Assembly: GCF_003063315.1 (NCBI RefSeq)
Contig: NZ_NERV01000004.1
Location: 248,001 to 312,000, forward strand
Source of the DNA: Limnohabitans sp. T6-5
Lineage (GTDB): Bacteria > Pseudomonadota > Gammaproteobacteria > Burkholderiales > Burkholderiaceae_C
Length of the DNA stretch: 64,000 nt
Direction: 5' to 3'
The first letter of the stretch is position 1, and each line of letters opens with the position of its first letter. Below are positions 33,296-43,594 of this stretch, piece after piece. The position numbers and the translations under genes were made by a program. A model generated the notes under the pieces. The model did no database searches. It was not told the DNA's origin and worked only from the letters and a program-made list of their open reading frames with translations.

Positions 33296-33823
33296 ATGAG
33301 CAACAACACAACAGCCCCTCCCCCCTCTGCACGCCCCTCATTGGGCTTCATGTTTTCGCATCCAGCACACATTGTGGCTTTAGGATTCGGTGCAGGCCTC
33401 GCGCCTAAGGCACCAGGCACCGTGGGCAGCCTTTGGGCATGGGCATCATGGCTGATCATTCAGAACTACCTCCCCCTCTCTGCCCAGGGTGTATTGATTT
33501 TGCTCGGACTTTCAACAGGCTGGTGGGCCTGCACCCTGACCGCCAGGAACATGGGTGTTACTGATCCCGGCTCAATTGTTTGGGATGAGGTCATCGCCAT
33601 GTGGCTGATTTTGTGGCTTGTCATGCCCACGGGTTTTCTTGGACAACTCTGTGCATTTGCTCTTTTCCGTTATTTTGATGCCGTCAAGCCTGGCCCTGTA
33701 GCCTGGGCCGATCAACTGTTCAAAGGTTTCGGATGGCGCGGCGGCTGGGGCATCCTGTTCGATGACTTGGTGGCCGCCTCCTGCACCTTGCTGGTGATGG
33801 CATTGTGGAGATGGCTATGGTGA
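33296..33823 (+). CDS. pgpA: Phosphatidylglycerophosphatase A
   Basis: 175 residues with several membrane helices. The family motifs FGAGLAPKAPGTVGSLWA, DPGSIVWDEVIAMWLIL and RYFDAVKPGPVAWADQLFKG are present. It dephosphorylates phosphatidylglycerophosphate to phosphatidylglycerol. The end overlaps pncC by seven bases. Confidence 0.95.
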   Translation: MSNNTTAPPPSARPSLGFMFSHPAHIVALGFGAGLAPKAPGTVGSLWAWASWLIIQNYLPLSAQGVLILLGLSTGWWACTLTARNMGVTDPGSIVWDEVIAMWLILWLVMPTGFLGQLCAFALFRYFDAVKPGPVAWADQLFKGFGWRGGWGILFDDLVAASCTLLVMALWRWLW

Positions 33824-34305
33824 CAGACTTGGTCTCTGTTGTGGCTCTACGCCTGCTGCATTTGGATTGGAAGCTGACCACGGCTGAAAGTTGCACCGGC
33901 GGAATGATCGCCGCAAAATGCACCGATTTATCGGGATCTAGCGCTTGGTTTGAGCGTGGTTTTGTAACTTACGCGAATGAAGCCAAATCAGAACTACTGG
34001 GTGTTTCTGATGCCTTAATTTTGAAATATGGTGCTGTCAGCGATGCAGTCGCTCGCGCCATGGCTTTGGGCGCATGCTATCGTTCCAAGGCGCAAGTCAG
34101 TATCGCGGTCACTGGCATAGCAGGTCCGGGAGGCGGCTCCCATGAAAAACCCGTTGGAACAGTCTGGCTCGCTTGGTGCATCCAGGGCGTGGTCGACGCT
34201 GAATGGAGACTTTTTCCTGGCGATCGAGCACAAATCAGACAAGCCACCGCATACGCGGCACTTGAAGGCTTGATCAAGCGCTTACCAAATGAAAAATCTG
34301 ACTGA
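33817..34305 (+). CDS. pncC: CinA-type nicotinamide-nucleotide amidase
   Basis: 162 residues. LTTAESCTGGMIAAKCTDLS, the turn WFERGFVTYANEAKSELLGV and AVTGIAGPGGGSHEKPVGTV define the CinA C-terminal domain, which deamidates nicotinamide mononucleotide in NAD recycling. There is no N-terminal molybdopterin-binding domain, as in other stand-alone forms. Start at 33817 chosen because GGAG lies six bases upstream and the ATG overlaps the pgpA stop; in-frame ATG 33811 and GTG 33805 are less likely. Confidence 0.93.
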   Translation: MVTDLVSVVALRLLHLDWKLTTAESCTGGMIAAKCTDLSGSSAWFERGFVTYANEAKSELLGVSDALILKYGAVSDAVARAMALGACYRSKAQVSIAVTGIAGPGGGSHEKPVGTVWLAWCIQGVVDAEWRLFPGDRAQIRQATAYAALEGLIKRLPNEKSD

Positions 34306-34312
34306 TAAAAAC

Positions 34313-34340
34313 AAAAAAGCCCTCTGATGAGGGCTTTTTT
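34313..34340. terminator. Bidirectional terminator between pncC and tRNA-fMet
   Basis: AAAAAAGCCCTC-TGAT-GAGGGCTTTTTT is a perfect 12-bp inverted repeat with T-runs in both directions. It ends the apaG-pncC unit and the alpha operon plus tRNA-fMet from the other side. Confidence 0.92.
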
Positions 34341-34363
34341 GAAATTCAGCTTTCACTGAGATT

Positions 34364-34440
<77 letters not shown>

Positions 34441-34459
34441 ATAAGATTTGAATTATACC

Positions 34460-34846
34460 TTATTCTGCAGCAGCTTCAGCAGAAATTTCAGCGCGATCCA
34501 CCAATTCGACCAAAGCCATTGGTGCGTTGTCGCCCACACGGAAACCCATTTTCAGGATGCGTGTGTAACCACCAGGACGCTTGGCAAAGCGAGGCCCCAG
34601 ATCGGCAAACAATTTAACAACGCTGTCGCGGTCGCGCAGGCGGTTGAACGCCAAACGCTTGTTGGACAGGCTGTCCTCCTTTGCCAAGGTGATCATGGGT
34701 TCGATCACGCGGCGCAGTTCTTTGGCCTTGGGCAATGTGGTTTTGATGACTTCGTGCTCGATGAGCGAGTTCATCATGTTGCGGAGCATCGCGAGGCGGT
34801 GCTCGCTGGTGCGGTTGAGTTTACGCAGACCGTGTCCGTGACGCAT
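34460..34846 (-). CDS. rplQ: 50S ribosomal protein L17
   Basis: 128 residues: [40 protein letters not shown] and [20 protein letters not shown]. Last protein gene of the alpha operon. L17 lies near the exit tunnel. Confidence 0.98.
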   Translation of the reverse strand: MRHGHGLRKLNRTSEHRLAMLRNMMNSLIEHEVIKTTLPKAKELRRVIEPMITLAKEDSLSNKRLAFNRLRDRDSVVKLFADLGPRFAKRPGGYTRILKMGFRVGDNAPMALVELVDRAEISAEAAAE

Positions 34847-34902
34847 GGTGCTTTCCTTTCTTTATTAAACAGACAGCCGTATCAGGTACTGCCCGTGCAC
34901 AC

Positions 34903-34919
34903 CCCGGAATTATTCCGGG
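34903..34919 (-). other. rpoA-rplQ intergenic hairpin
   Basis: CCCGGAA-TTA-TTCCGGG is a perfect 7-bp stem with a 3-base loop just after the rpoA stop. No T-run follows on the minus strand. It could stabilise the rpoA message or mark a processing point. Confidence 0.4.
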
Positions 34920-34928
34920 AACTTTGTA

Positions 34929-35921
34929 TTATCGCTTTTCCAAACCAGCTGGTGGCCAGGCTTCGAGCTTCATGCCCAAAGTCAGACCGCGGGAAGCCAA
35001 GACTTCCTTGATTTCGTTGAGTGACTTGCGACCCAGATTTGGGGTCTTGAGCAATTCATTCTCAGTACGCTGGATCAGGTCACCGATGTAGTAAATGTTT
35101 TCTGCTTTGAGGCAGTTGGCCGAACGAACGGTGAGTTCGAGTTCGTCCACAGGGCGCAGCAAGATCGGGTCGAAACTGCCTGCACCACCGCGAGCGGCAG
35201 GCGCATCGAATGCAGACAATTCGCTGCCTTCGAGCTGTGCGAACACAGCCAGTTGTTCGACCAAAATTTTGGCCGAAGCGCGCACGGCATCTTCAGCAGT
35301 GATCGCGCCATTGGTTTCGATTTCGATGACCAGTTTGTCCAGATCGGTACGTTGCTCAACACGAGCGCTTTCGACTGTATAGCTCACGCGCTTGACGGGT
35401 GAGAACGATGCATCAAGAACGATACGCCCCAAAGCCTTGGTCGGCTCGTCAGCAAAACGACGCATTGTTCCAGGCACGTAGCCACGTCCTTTTTCAACCT
35501 TGATCTGCATGTCCAACTTGCCGCCGTGCGACAGATTGGCAATCACATGCTCAGGGTTGATGATTTCCACGTCGTGAGGTGTCTGGATGTCAGCGGCAGT
35601 GACAGCGCCTTCGCCGTCTTTGCGAAGACTCAGGGTCACTTCGTCGCGGTTGTGCAACTTGAACACCACACCTTTGAGGTTCAACAAGATGTTGACCACA
35701 TCTTCTTGAACGCCGTCGATGGACGAATACTCGTGCACCACACCGGCAATGGTCACTTCGGTCGCCGAATAACCGACCATGGAGGACAGCAAAACACGAC
35801 GCAGGGCATTGCCCAACGTATGACCATAGCCACGCTCGAATGGCTCCAACGTGACTTTGGCACGATTGGACGCCAGTTGCTCGACTTGGATGGCTTTGGG
35901 TTTCAACAGATTGGTTTGCAT
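34929..35921 (-). CDS. rpoA: RNA polymerase alpha subunit
   Basis: 330 residues. The N-terminal dimerisation domain has [20 protein letters not shown]; the C-terminal DNA- and activator-binding domain has [18 protein letters not shown] and [20 protein letters not shown]. Nucleates polymerase assembly and contacts UP elements. Alpha operon position. Confidence 0.99.
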   Translation of the reverse strand: MQTNLLKPKAIQVEQLASNRAKVTLEPFERGYGHTLGNALRRVLLSSMVGYSATEVTIAGVVHEYSSIDGVQEDVVNILLNLKGVVFKLHNRDEVTLSLRKDGEGAVTAADIQTPHDVEIINPEHVIANLSHGGKLDMQIKVEKGRGYVPGTMRRFADEPTKALGRIVLDASFSPVKRVSYTVESARVEQRTDLDKLVIEIETNGAITAEDAVRASAKILVEQLAVFAQLEGSELSAFDAPAARGGAGSFDPILLRPVDELELTVRSANCLKAENIYYIGDLIQRTENELLKTPNLGRKSLNEIKEVLASRGLTLGMKLEAWPPAGLEKR

Positions 35922-35975
35922 TCAGACTTCCTCTCAATACCCCCGGTTCGTTACACCGGTAAGGCTGATGAAGCA

Positions 35976-36003
35976 CCCGGCCCACAATGCCTTGTGCGCC
36001 GGG
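35976..36003 (-). other. rpsD-rpoA intergenic hairpin
   Basis: CCCGGC-C-CACAA-TGCC-TTGTG-C-GCCGGG forms an 11-bp stem interrupted by one C-C mismatch, in the 100-base gap between rpsD and rpoA. No T-run follows. A processing or stabilising element is likely. Confidence 0.4.
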
Positions 36004-36021
36004 AACGATTGAAACAACGAA

Positions 36022-36645
36022 TTAACGTGAATACAGTTCGACGATCAACGATTCGTTGATGTCTGCGCCGAATTCGTCGCGATCAGGAACCTTCTTGAAG
36101 GTTCCTTCTGCCTTGTCGGCATTCACTTCGACCCAAGCTGGCAGGCCAACTTGCTGAGCCAATTGCAATGCTTCAACCACACGGTTTTGCTTTTTGGACT
36201 TCTCACGAACCGAAATGACATCACCAGCCTTGACCAGGTACGATGGAATGTTCACGGATTGACCGTTCACAGTGATGGCTTTGTGCGACACCAACTGACG
36301 CGCTTCAGCACGTGTAGAACCAAAACCCATGCGATAGACCACATTGTCCAAACGGCACTCAAGCAGACCCAACAAGTTGGAACCTGTGTTGCCCTTGCGA
36401 CGGTCCGCTTCTGCAAAGTAGCGACGGAATTGCTTTTCCAGCACACCGTACATGCGTTTGACTTTTTGCTTTTCACGCAGTTGCAGACCATAGTCGGAAG
36501 TGCGTTGACCGGAAGTGCGGCCATGTTGACCGGGCTTGCTATCGAATTTCGACTTGTCAGCGATCGAGCGACGAGCGCTCTTCAAAAACAGGTCGGTGCC
36601 TTCACGGCGGGAGAGTTTGGCCTTGGGGCCGAGGTAACGTGCCAC
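36022..36645 (-). CDS. rpsD: 30S ribosomal protein S4
   Basis: 207 residues, zinc-free form. The S4 RNA-binding domain reads [20 protein letters not shown], with [20 protein letters not shown]. It starts 16S assembly and in enterobacteria represses the alpha operon. Gaps of 90 and 100 bases on either side both hold hairpins. Confidence 0.98.
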   Translation of the reverse strand: MARYLGPKAKLSRREGTDLFLKSARRSIADKSKFDSKPGQHGRTSGQRTSDYGLQLREKQKVKRMYGVLEKQFRRYFAEADRRKGNTGSNLLGLLECRLDNVVYRMGFGSTRAEARQLVSHKAITVNGQSVNIPSYLVKAGDVISVREKSKKQNRVVEALQLAQQVGLPAWVEVNADKAEGTFKKVPDRDEFGADINESLIVELYSR

Positions 36646-36691
36646 TTGGATATCCTTTGTGTGTCAACTGCCGCATCCATAAAATGCGGGA

Positions 36692-36717
36692 GCCAGGCGA
36701 TGCAAGCATGGCCTGGC
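36692..36717 (-). other. rpsK-rpsD intergenic hairpin
   Basis: GCCAGGC-G-ATGC-AA-GCAT-G-GCCTGGC forms an 11-bp stem with one G-G mismatch, just after the rpsK stop. It has no T-run and lies upstream of the S4 gene, so it is a place to look for S4 control as well as processing. Confidence 0.4.
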
Positions 36718-36735
36718 GGTGGGCTTGGAGAGAAA

Positions 36736-37140
36736 TTAGATACGACGACGCTTTTGTGGGCGGCAACCGTTATGAGGAACCGGTGTCACGTCCGAGATGG
36801 AGGTGATGCGGATGCCCAATGCACCCAAGGCACGAACGGAAGACTCGCGACCAGGGCCTGGGCCCTTGATTTCGACGTCGAGGTTCTTGATACCTTGTTC
36901 TTGTGCTGCACGACCAGCCACTTCAGAAGCAACCTGAGCTGCAAAAGGTGTCGATTTACGCGAACCCTTGAAACCTTGGCCACCCGAAGAAGCCCAAGAC
37001 AATGCATTGCCCTGGCGATCGGTGATCGTAATGATGGTGTTATTGAACGAAGCGTGAACGTGTGCAATGCCATCAGCAATATTCTTGCGGACTTTTTTGC
37101 GAACTCGTTGAGCTGCGCTGTTTGATTGTGCTTTAGCCAT
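36736..37140 (-). CDS. rpsK: 30S ribosomal protein S11
   Basis: 134 residues. [40 protein letters not shown] and [18 protein letters not shown] are conserved. Forms the platform near the mRNA exit. Nineteen bases after rpsM. Confidence 0.98.
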   Translation of the reverse strand: MAKAQSNSAAQRVRKKVRKNIADGIAHVHASFNNTIITITDRQGNALSWASSGGQGFKGSRKSTPFAAQVASEVAGRAAQEQGIKNLDVEIKGPGPGRESSVRALGALGIRITSISDVTPVPHNGCRPQKRRRI

Positions 37141-37159
37141 AGTGGTCTCTCAATTCTGC

Positions 37160-37525
37160 TTATTTCTTCAGAGCCGCAGCGCCTTTGCGCGGGCCCTTGC
37201 GAGTACGTGCATTGGTACGAGTACGTTGACCACGCATGGGCAAACCGCGACGATGACGGAAACCACGGTAGCAACCGATGTCCATCAAACGCTTGATGTT
37301 CATGGTGGTTTCACGACGCAGATCACCTTCGATGGTGAAGGCTGCGATTTCGTCGCGAATTTTCTCCAGGTCGCCATCCGTCAGATCCTTGATCTTTTTG
37401 GAATAAGCGATGCCACAGGCTTCACAGATTTTGCGAGCGCGGGTGCGACCGATACCGAAAATGGCGGTCAAGCCAATTTCAGCATGTTTGTGTGGCGGAA
37501 TGTTGATGCCAGCGATACGTGCCAT
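37160..37525 (-). CDS. rpsM: 30S ribosomal protein S13
   Basis: 121 residues. [20 protein letters not shown], the helix-two-turn-helix [18 protein letters not shown] and C-terminal [20 protein letters not shown] are conserved. Contacts the tRNA in the P site and forms an intersubunit bridge. Confidence 0.98.
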   Translation of the reverse strand: MARIAGINIPPHKHAEIGLTAIFGIGRTRARKICEACGIAYSKKIKDLTDGDLEKIRDEIAAFTIEGDLRRETTMNIKRLMDIGCYRGFRHRRGLPMRGQRTRTNARTRKGPRKGAAALKK

Positions 37526-37549
37526 TTTCGTCCTCTAAAACTTGTTCAA

Positions 37550-37663
37550 TCAGCCTTGACGCTGCTTGTGACGTGGATCAGTACAGATCACACGAACAAC
37601 GCCTTTACGGCGAATGATCTTGCAGTTGCGGCAAATTTTTTTCACCGAAGCAGAAACTCTCAT
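37550..37663 (-). CDS. rpmJ: 50S ribosomal protein L36
   Basis: 37 residues. [20 protein letters not shown] starts the protein; the zinc ligands Cys11, Cys14, Cys27 and His32 are all present, so this is the zinc-binding form. It sits between secY and rpsM with no infA gene in between; the 92-base gap to secY holds nothing else. Confidence 0.97.
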   Translation of the reverse strand: MRVSASVKKICRNCKIIRRKGVVRVICTDPRHKQRQG

Positions 37664-37755
37664 GGTTCTCTCCTAAAACTTTTCATTGACCTGACTTGTG
37701 GGCCTGGTTTAAGTGGCTGCCCCGCAAGCGGTGCAGAAATTCATTCTCAATTCAG

Positions 37756-39075
37756 TCAAGACTTGAAACTCGCCTTCTTTAAAAGCGATTCATACTGTTG
37801 AGACATCAAATAATTTTGTACTTGAGCCATGAAATCCATGGTCACGACCACAATGATCAGCAACGAAGTGCCGCCAAAGTAAAACGGAACATTATATTTC
37901 AGAATCAAGAACTCAGGCAACAAACACACGAATGTGATGTAAGCCGCTCCTGCCATGGTCAATCGTAGCAAGATCTTGTCGATGTAACGGGCTGTTTGAT
38001 CACCCGGACGAATACCTGGAATGAATGCACCACTCTTCTTCAAATTGTCTGCAGTTTCACGGCTGTTGAACACCAAAGCCGTATAGAAAAAGCAAAAGAA
38101 AAAAATGGCAGCCGCATACAACATGACATAGATCGGCTGACCTGGTGTCAAAGTGCTTGCCACATCCTTGAAGAAACTCACGATGGCACTGTTCGACTCA
38201 CCGGAGCTGAACCAGTTGATGACAGTGGCTGGCAACAAAATGATCGATGAAGCAAAAATGGGAGGAATCACGCCCGCCATGTTCAATTTCAGGGGCAAGT
38301 GTGATGACTGACCGCCATACACCTTGTTGCCGACTTGACGACGTGCGTAATTCACCAAAATCTTGCGTTGACCACGTTCGACAAACACTACGAAGTAAGT
38401 CACCAGGACCACCACCGTAATGATCAACATGGACACCAGCGGATTCATGGCACCCGTACGAACCAGTTCAAACAAACCACCCATTGCATTGGGCAAACCT
38501 GCAGCGATACCAGCGAAGATCAAGATGGAGATGCCATTGCCCAATCCGCGCTCAGTGATTTGTTCACCGAGCCACATCAGGAACATGGTGCCAGCAGTCA
38601 AGCTGACTACCGCTGTCATTCGAAAGCCAAAACCGGGATTGATGACCAATCCAGCAGACGCTTCCAAAGCCACGGCAATTCCCAGTGACTGAAAAACAGC
38701 CAGCCCCAATGCACCAAATCGCGTGTATTGAGTGATCTTGCGACGACCTGCCTCGCCCTCTTTCTTCATTTGCTCAAACGCAGGAAGAACATAGGTCAAC
38801 AGCTGCATTACGATGGATGCAGAGATGTAAGGCATGATGCCCAGCGCAAAAACGGTGAATCGCGACAAAGCGCCGCCTGAGAACATGTTGAACAAGCTCA
38901 GGATGCCGCCTTGCTGACCACTGAACAACTGCTTGAGTTGCGCAGGATCAATGCCGGGAACTGGAATGTGAGCACCCGCACGGTAGACGACCAACGCAAG
39001 CAGCAAGAAAACCAGCCGGCGACGCAGGTCCCCGAACTTGCCTGTCTTGGCGATTTGATTAGCGTTGGTTGCCAC
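37756..39075 (-). CDS. secY: Preprotein translocase subunit SecY
   Basis: 439 residues, about ten membrane helices. [39 protein letters not shown] (plug and lateral-gate region) and the cytoplasmic [19 protein letters not shown] are typical. Central channel of the Sec translocon; SecE is encoded at 22480-22863. Confidence 0.98.
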   Translation of the reverse strand: MATNANQIAKTGKFGDLRRRLVFLLLALVVYRAGAHIPVPGIDPAQLKQLFSGQQGGILSLFNMFSGGALSRFTVFALGIMPYISASIVMQLLTYVLPAFEQMKKEGEAGRRKITQYTRFGALGLAVFQSLGIAVALEASAGLVINPGFGFRMTAVVSLTAGTMFLMWLGEQITERGLGNGISILIFAGIAAGLPNAMGGLFELVRTGAMNPLVSMLIITVVVLVTYFVVFVERGQRKILVNYARRQVGNKVYGGQSSHLPLKLNMAGVIPPIFASSIILLPATVINWFSSGESNSAIVSFFKDVASTLTPGQPIYVMLYAAAIFFFCFFYTALVFNSRETADNLKKSGAFIPGIRPGDQTARYIDKILLRLTMAGAAYITFVCLLPEFLILKYNVPFYFGGTSLLIIVVVTMDFMAQVQNYLMSQQYESLLKKASFKS

Positions 39076-39097
39076 GATGAGTCTCGCTCTTCAACAT

Positions 39098-39532
39098 TCA
39101 GGCCAAGGAGCCACCAGCAGCCTCAATGGCTGCTTTGGCACCTGCAGTCGCGCCAATGCCGGTCAATTTGACAGCAGTAGCGAGCTCACCTGACTTGATC
39201 ACTTTGACCACTTTGGCCAGCTCAGGCACCAAGCCAGCTTGCTTCAGTGTCAGCAAGTCAACTTCAGCCAAACCGAGCTTGCTCAGTGTGGTCAGAGTGA
39301 TTTCTGCATTGAACTTCAGCAAGTGTGACTTGAAGCCACGCTTGGGCAGGCGACGCTGCAAAGGCATTTGACCGCCTTCAAAGCCCACTTTGTGGTAGCC
39401 GCCCGAACGGGATTTTTGACCTTTGTGGCCACGGCCTGCGGTCTTACCCAGACCTGAACCGATACCACGGCCAACGCGACGAGCTGCGTGTTTCGCGCCG
39501 TCTGCGGGTTTGATGCTATTGAGTTCCATCAC
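39098..39532 (-). CDS. rplO: 50S ribosomal protein L15
   Basis: 144 residues. [40 protein letters not shown] and RLPKRGFKS are conserved. A late assembly protein of the large subunit. Seven bases after rpmD. Confidence 0.98.
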   Translation of the reverse strand: MMELNSIKPADGAKHAARRVGRGIGSGLGKTAGRGHKGQKSRSGGYHKVGFEGGQMPLQRRLPKRGFKSHLLKFNAEITLTTLSKLGLAEVDLLTLKQAGLVPELAKVVKVIKSGELATAVKLTGIGATAGAKAAIEAAGGSLA

Positions 39533-39539
39533 GGGTCTC

Positions 39540-39722
39540 TCAGAGAACTTTGACCAGATAGCTGATCTTGTTGATCATGCCGCGCACAGCTGGAGTGTCT
39601 TGCAGTTCGCTCACGGAATTGAGCTTGCGCAGACCCAGGCCACGAACAGTGGCGCGGTGCGAGACTTTGGTGCCAATTGGGCTACGCACCAATTGGACTT
39701 TCACGGTAGCTTGGTTAGACAT
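39540..39722 (-). CDS. rpmD: 50S ribosomal protein L30
   Basis: 60 residues with [20 protein letters not shown] and [20 protein letters not shown]. Small alpha/beta protein of the large subunit, 14 bases after rpsE. Confidence 0.97.
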   Translation of the reverse strand: MSNQATVKVQLVRSPIGTKVSHRATVRGLGLRKLNSVSELQDTPAVRGMINKISYLVKVL

Positions 39723-39736
39723 GTTCGGTCTCCAGT

Positions 39737-40255
39737 TCAGGCGAACAACTCTTCGACCGACTTGCCACGCTTGGCAGCCACGTTAGAGGCTGTTGTGCAG
39801 TTAGCAAGGGCGTCCAAAGTGGCACGAACCATGTTGTAAGGGTTGGACGAACCATGGCTCTTGGCCACGATGTCGGTGATACCCACCACTTCGAACACAG
39901 CGCGCATAGGACCACCAGCAATGATGCCGGTACCCTTTGGGGCTGGAGCCATCATGACGCGGGCAGCGCCGTGGTGACCGTTCACTGCATGGTGAATGGT
40001 GCCATTTTTGAGGTGGACTTTAGCCAGATTGCGACGGGCTTCTTCCATTGCTTTTTGCACGGCTGCAGGCACTTCTTTCGACTTGCCTTTGCCCATGCCG
40101 ACTTTGCCGTCGCCATCACCGACCACAGTCAACGCTGCGAAACCCAGGATACGGCCACCCTTGACCACCTTGGTCACGCGGTTGACCGCGATCATCTTTT
40201 CGCGAAGACCGTCTTCTGGACCGTCGCTTTGCGGTTTTGCTGTAAATTTAGCCAT
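39737..40255 (-). CDS. rpsE: 30S ribosomal protein S5
   Basis: 172 residues. [40 protein letters not shown] and [20 protein letters not shown] are conserved. Contributes to decoding accuracy and mRNA unwinding at the entry pore. Confidence 0.98.
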   Translation of the reverse strand: MAKFTAKPQSDGPEDGLREKMIAVNRVTKVVKGGRILGFAALTVVGDGDGKVGMGKGKSKEVPAAVQKAMEEARRNLAKVHLKNGTIHHAVNGHHGAARVMMAPAPKGTGIIAGGPMRAVFEVVGITDIVAKSHGSSNPYNMVRATLDALANCTTASNVAAKRGKSVEELFA

Positions 40256-40272
40256 TTGTATCTCCGATCCGT

Positions 40273-40638
40273 TTAGAACTGCAGACCTGCTTCACGGGCT
40301 GCTTCGGCCAAAGCCTTGACACGACCGTGGTAAGCAAAACCTGCACGGTCGAAGGCGACCTTCTCAACGCCAGCAGCTTTTGCTTTTTCAGCAATACGCT
40401 TGCCAATGACGGCGGCTGCAGCGGCATTGCCACCTTTGCCTGTAGCACCCAGGGCCGTGCGCACTTCTGCTTCGGCTGTGGAGGCGCTGGCCAACACTTT
40501 CGTACCGCAGCCAGAAATAACGCTGGCGTAAATGTGCAAGTTGGTGCGGTTCACGGTCAAACGGGCCACGCCTTGCTGTGCAATGCGGATGCGTGTTTGA
40601 CGTGCACGACGCAGACGCTGCTCTTTCTTGGTCAACAT
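40273..40638 (-). CDS. rplR: 50S ribosomal protein L18
   Basis: 121 residues. [40 protein letters not shown] and [20 protein letters not shown] are conserved. Binds 5S rRNA with L5. Confidence 0.98.
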   Translation of the reverse strand: MLTKKEQRLRRARQTRIRIAQQGVARLTVNRTNLHIYASVISGCGTKVLASASTAEAEVRTALGATGKGGNAAAAAVIGKRIAEKAKAAGVEKVAFDRAGFAYHGRVKALAEAAREAGLQF

Positions 40639-40649
40639 GATGCAGCTCC

Positions 40650-41183
40650 TTATTTCTTCTTGGTCTCTTTGATCGTGATCTTCTCATCCGAATAACGGAT
40701 GCCTTTGCCTTTGTAAGGCTCAGGAGGACGAACAGCACGGATCTCAGCAGCAATTTGGCCAACACGTTGACGGTCAGCACCCTTGATCACGATTTCAGTC
40801 GCGGTTGGGGTGGCCACCGTGATGCCAGCAGGCATATCGATGTTGACAGGGTGTGAATAACCAACAGCCAGGTTCAATTTGGCGCCAGAGGCAGCCGCCT
40901 TGTAACCCACGCCAACCAGGTTCAACTTCTTTTCGAAGCCTTTGGTCACGCCAGTCACCATGTTGTTCACCAGCTGACGCAAGGTGCCGCTCATGGCATT
41001 GGCTTCACGTGAATCATTGGCAGGAGCGAAGCTCAGCTTGCCGCCTTCGTTGCTCACATTCACCAGCATGTTGGATGCGATGGCCAATTGGCCACCAGCG
41101 CCCTTCACACTGATTTGATCTTGTTTGATCGATACATCCACACCAGCGGGGATGGTCACAGGCATTTTTCCTACGCGGGACAT
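40650..41183 (-). CDS. rplF: 50S ribosomal protein L6
   Basis: 177 residues from [20 protein letters not shown] to [18 protein letters not shown]. Two homologous domains near the factor-binding site. An in-frame ATG at 41240 would overlap rpsH and is not the family start. Confidence 0.98.
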   Translation of the reverse strand: MSRVGKMPVTIPAGVDVSIKQDQISVKGAGGQLAIASNMLVNVSNEGGKLSFAPANDSREANAMSGTLRQLVNNMVTGVTKGFEKKLNLVGVGYKAAASGAKLNLAVGYSHPVNIDMPAGITVATPTATEIVIKGADRQRVGQIAAEIRAVRPPEPYKGKGIRYSDEKITIKETKKK

Positions 41184-41196
41184 TCTTTTTCTCCCT

Positions 41197-41592
41197 TTAT
41201 GCGACGTAGCACAGCACTTCGCCGCCGACACCGGCTGCACGTGCTTTGCGATCGGTCATCACGCCTTGGGGTGTGGTGACGATGGCCACGCCCAAGCCGT
41301 TTTGGACTTGAGGAATAGCATCACGGCCTTTGTACACACGCAAGCCAGGACGGCTCACGCGCTCAATACGCTCGATGACCGGACGGCCAGCGTAGTACTT
41401 CAGGGCGATTTCGAGTACGGACTTGCCGTCTTCGGTTTTGACTTGGAAGCCATCAATGTAGCCTTCATCTTTCAGCACTTGCGCGATGGCGACCTTCACT
41501 TTGGAAGATGGCACCAACACGATGGCTTTGGAAACCATTTGTGCATTACGGATGCGGGTCAACAGATCGGCAATAGGATCACTCATGCTCAT
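41197..41592 (-). CDS. rpsH: 30S ribosomal protein S8
   Basis: 131 residues, [20 protein letters not shown] onward, ending [16 protein letters not shown] lies eight bases before the ATG at 41592, deciding against the second ATG at 41586. S8 binds 16S rRNA and in enterobacteria represses the spc operon. Confidence 0.98.
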   Translation of the reverse strand: MSMSDPIADLLTRIRNAQMVSKAIVLVPSSKVKVAIAQVLKDEGYIDGFQVKTEDGKSVLEIALKYYAGRPVIERIERVSRPGLRVYKGRDAIPQVQNGLGVAIVTTPQGVMTDRKARAAGVGGEVLCYVA

Positions 41593-41610
41593 GTTGTTAT
41601 CTCCTGCCGA

Positions 41611-41916
41611 TTACCAGCTGGCCTTGGTCACGCCCGGAATGTTGCCTGCAAAGGCAAGTTCACGGATCTTGGCGCGGCCCAGACCAAATTGACGGAACGT
41701 ACCGCGTGGGCGACCGGTGATTTCACAGCGGTTGCGTTGGCGGGTCGGGTTGGCGTTGCGCGGGAGCTTTTGCAGACCCAGACGGGCAACTGCACGCTCT
41801 TCATCGGTGCGCTTGGCATCGTTGGCGATGGCTTTCAATTCCGCGTATTTTTTCGCGTACTTGGCTGCCAATTTTTCACGCTTGAGCTCGCGCTCGATCA
41901 AAGCTACTTTAGCCAC
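41611..41916 (-). CDS. rpsN: 30S ribosomal protein S14
   Basis: 101 residues, zinc-free form: [20 protein letters not shown] and [20 protein letters not shown]. The start codon is GTG with GAGG six bases upstream. A frame extension to 41970 overlaps rplE and is not used. Confidence 0.97.
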   Translation of the reverse strand: MAKVALIERELKREKLAAKYAKKYAELKAIANDAKRTDEERAVARLGLQKLPRNANPTRQRNRCEITGRPRGTFRQFGLGRAKIRELAFAGNIPGVTKASW

Positions 41917-41924
41917 GTGACACC

Positions 41925-42470
41925 TCAGTTCTTGAAGGGGAAGCGGAAAGCCGCCAGAAGAGCTTTGCACTCTTCATCAGACTTGGCTGTTGTGGTGATA
42001 CTGATGTTGAGACCACGCAAGGCATCAACCTTGTCATACTCAATCTCAGGGAAAATGATCTGCTCTTTGACGCCGATGTTGTAGTTACCACGACCATCGA
42101 ACGCGCGACCAGAAATACCACGGAAGTCACGAACGCGGGGCAATGCCACGGTCACGAAACGGTCCAGGAATTCATACATCTGAACGCCGCGCAGAGTCAC
42201 CATGCAACCGATAGGCTGTTGCTCACGGATCTTGAAACCTGCAATGGCTTTCTTGGCCTTTGTCACGACAGGCTTTTGGCCAGCGATCTTGGTCAAGTCA
42301 CCCACAGCATGGTCCATGACTTTCTTGTCAGCGACCGCTTCAGACACACCCATGTTCAAGGTGATCTTGGTGATGCGAGGAACCTGCATGGGCGACTTGT
42401 AGCCAAACTTGGCAGTCAGTTCAGCAGCGATTTTTTCGCGGAAGAGTTGTTGCAAACGTGCCATGCTCAT
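41925..42470 (-). CDS. rplE: 50S ribosomal protein L5
   Basis: About 180 residues. [40 protein letters not shown] and [20 protein letters not shown] are conserved. Binds 5S rRNA. The ATG at 42470 overlaps the rplX stop (ATGA); ATG 42464, two codons later, is equally possible. Confidence 0.97.
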   Translation of the reverse strand: MSMARLQQLFREKIAAELTAKFGYKSPMQVPRITKITLNMGVSEAVADKKVMDHAVGDLTKIAGQKPVVTKAKKAIAGFKIREQQPIGCMVTLRGVQMYEFLDRFVTVALPRVRDFRGISGRAFDGRGNYNIGVKEQIIFPEIEYDKVDALRGLNISITTTAKSDEECKALLAAFRFPFKN

Positions 42471-42787
42471 GCCACCTTGATTTCTTCGCCGCTGGACTTG
42501 TAAACGCGAACGCGTTTGCCGTCAGCTTGCAGCTTGATGCCCACACGATCAGCCTTGCCAGTTGCGGCATTGAAAATCGCCACATTGGATTGGTGAATCG
42601 GCATGGCCTTTTCGATGATGCCGCCAGTCGTGCCCTTCATGGGGTTTGGCTTGGCGTGCTTTTTAACGAGGTTCACACCTTCAATCACAACGTGCGAATC
42701 ACTGGCACGCAACGACACTGTGCCGCGCTTGCCTTTGTCACGACCTGTGATGACGATGATCTCGTCGCCTTTGCGAATCTTGTTCAT
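42467..42787 (-). CDS. rplX: 50S ribosomal protein L24
   Basis: 106 residues. [20 protein letters not shown] is the KOW motif; [20 protein letters not shown] follows. An assembly initiator of the large subunit. Confidence 0.98.
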   Translation of the reverse strand: MNKIRKGDEIIVITGRDKGKRGTVSLRASDSHVVIEGVNLVKKHAKPNPMKGTTGGIIEKAMPIHQSNVAIFNAATGKADRVGIKLQADGKRVRVYKSSGEEIKVA

Positions 42788-42796
42788 GGCGCGTCC

Positions 42797-43165
42797 TTAC
42801 AGTACTTCAGGAGCCAGGGACACGATCTTCATGAACTTCTCGGTACGCAGTTCACGCGTAACGGGGCCGAAGATGCGGGTGCCGATGGGCTCCAACTTTG
42901 CATTCAGCAACACTGCAGCGTTGCCGTCGAACTTGACGAGCGAGCCATCGCCACGGCGAATGCCCTTGGCGGTGCGAACCACCACAGCACTGTAAACCTC
43001 GCCTTTTTTGACGCGGCCACGTGGCGCAGCTTCTTTAATGCTCACTTTGATGATGTCGCCAACACTTGCATAGCGACGCTTGGACCCGCCGAGCACCTTA
43101 ATGCACAGCACGGACTTTGCGCCGGTGTTGTCGGCCACATCCAACCGAGTTTCTGTCTGGATCAT
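42797..43165 (-). CDS. rplN: 50S ribosomal protein L14
   Basis: 122 residues. [20 protein letters not shown] and [20 protein letters not shown] are conserved. First gene of the spc operon here. rpsQ, rpmC and the S10 operon, which precede rplN in E. coli, are not upstream. Confidence 0.98.
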   Translation of the reverse strand: MIQTETRLDVADNTGAKSVLCIKVLGGSKRRYASVGDIIKVSIKEAAPRGRVKKGEVYSAVVVRTAKGIRRGDGSLVKFDGNAAVLLNAKLEPIGTRIFGPVTRELRTEKFMKIVSLAPEVL

Positions 43166-43594
43166 TTCTTAATTCCCAACTTGTATTCCTTTGCCTGCCA
43201 GCCCAAAAGCCAACAAACTGGAATCAGTCTTGGACCCGTCATTCACACTGCAAACCACTTGCAGCACTTCAGATTGGGCAGATACTTACGCTTTTTGAAA
43301 AGCGAAGCCCTCTATTGTGGCAGAAAAACTTTGACTGAGCAACGACTTTTGAAAAAATTCTTCATGTCACTGCAAATATTCAAGTGAACTGGTATTTTTT
43401 ATCTCGCCAGCCCTTGCGATGAACATTCAGTCGGAATGGGCTTGTTCACGACATCGCGCAACATCAGGCATATGTTTCATTGAGCCACCTGATTTTTTTC
43501 CATGTCATCCACAGTGCGCCAGGCACTTGATGGCGGAATTTCATTGCTTTCGAGTGAACTCCGATCCAATGGCGGTCCGTTCAGCACACACCAC
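43166..43594. other. Intergenic region between rplN and glpD
   Basis: 429 bases. Apart from the spc promoter candidate at 43314-43342 I see no gene, tRNA or clear terminator. Short frames here lack coding character and ribosome-binding sites. Confidence 0.6.
43314..43342 (-). promoter_or_regulatory. Promoter candidate of the spc (rplN) operon
   Basis: On the minus strand, TTGCTC (43337-43342) and CACAAT (43314-43319) are spaced 17 bases. The message would have a leader of about 140 bases before rplN. This position fits an independent promoter for an spc operon that is separated from the S10 operon. Confidence 0.5.

Noticed and set aside
37664..37755. infA between secY and rpmJ
   Set aside because: The 92-base gap is too short and contains no IF1 sequence.
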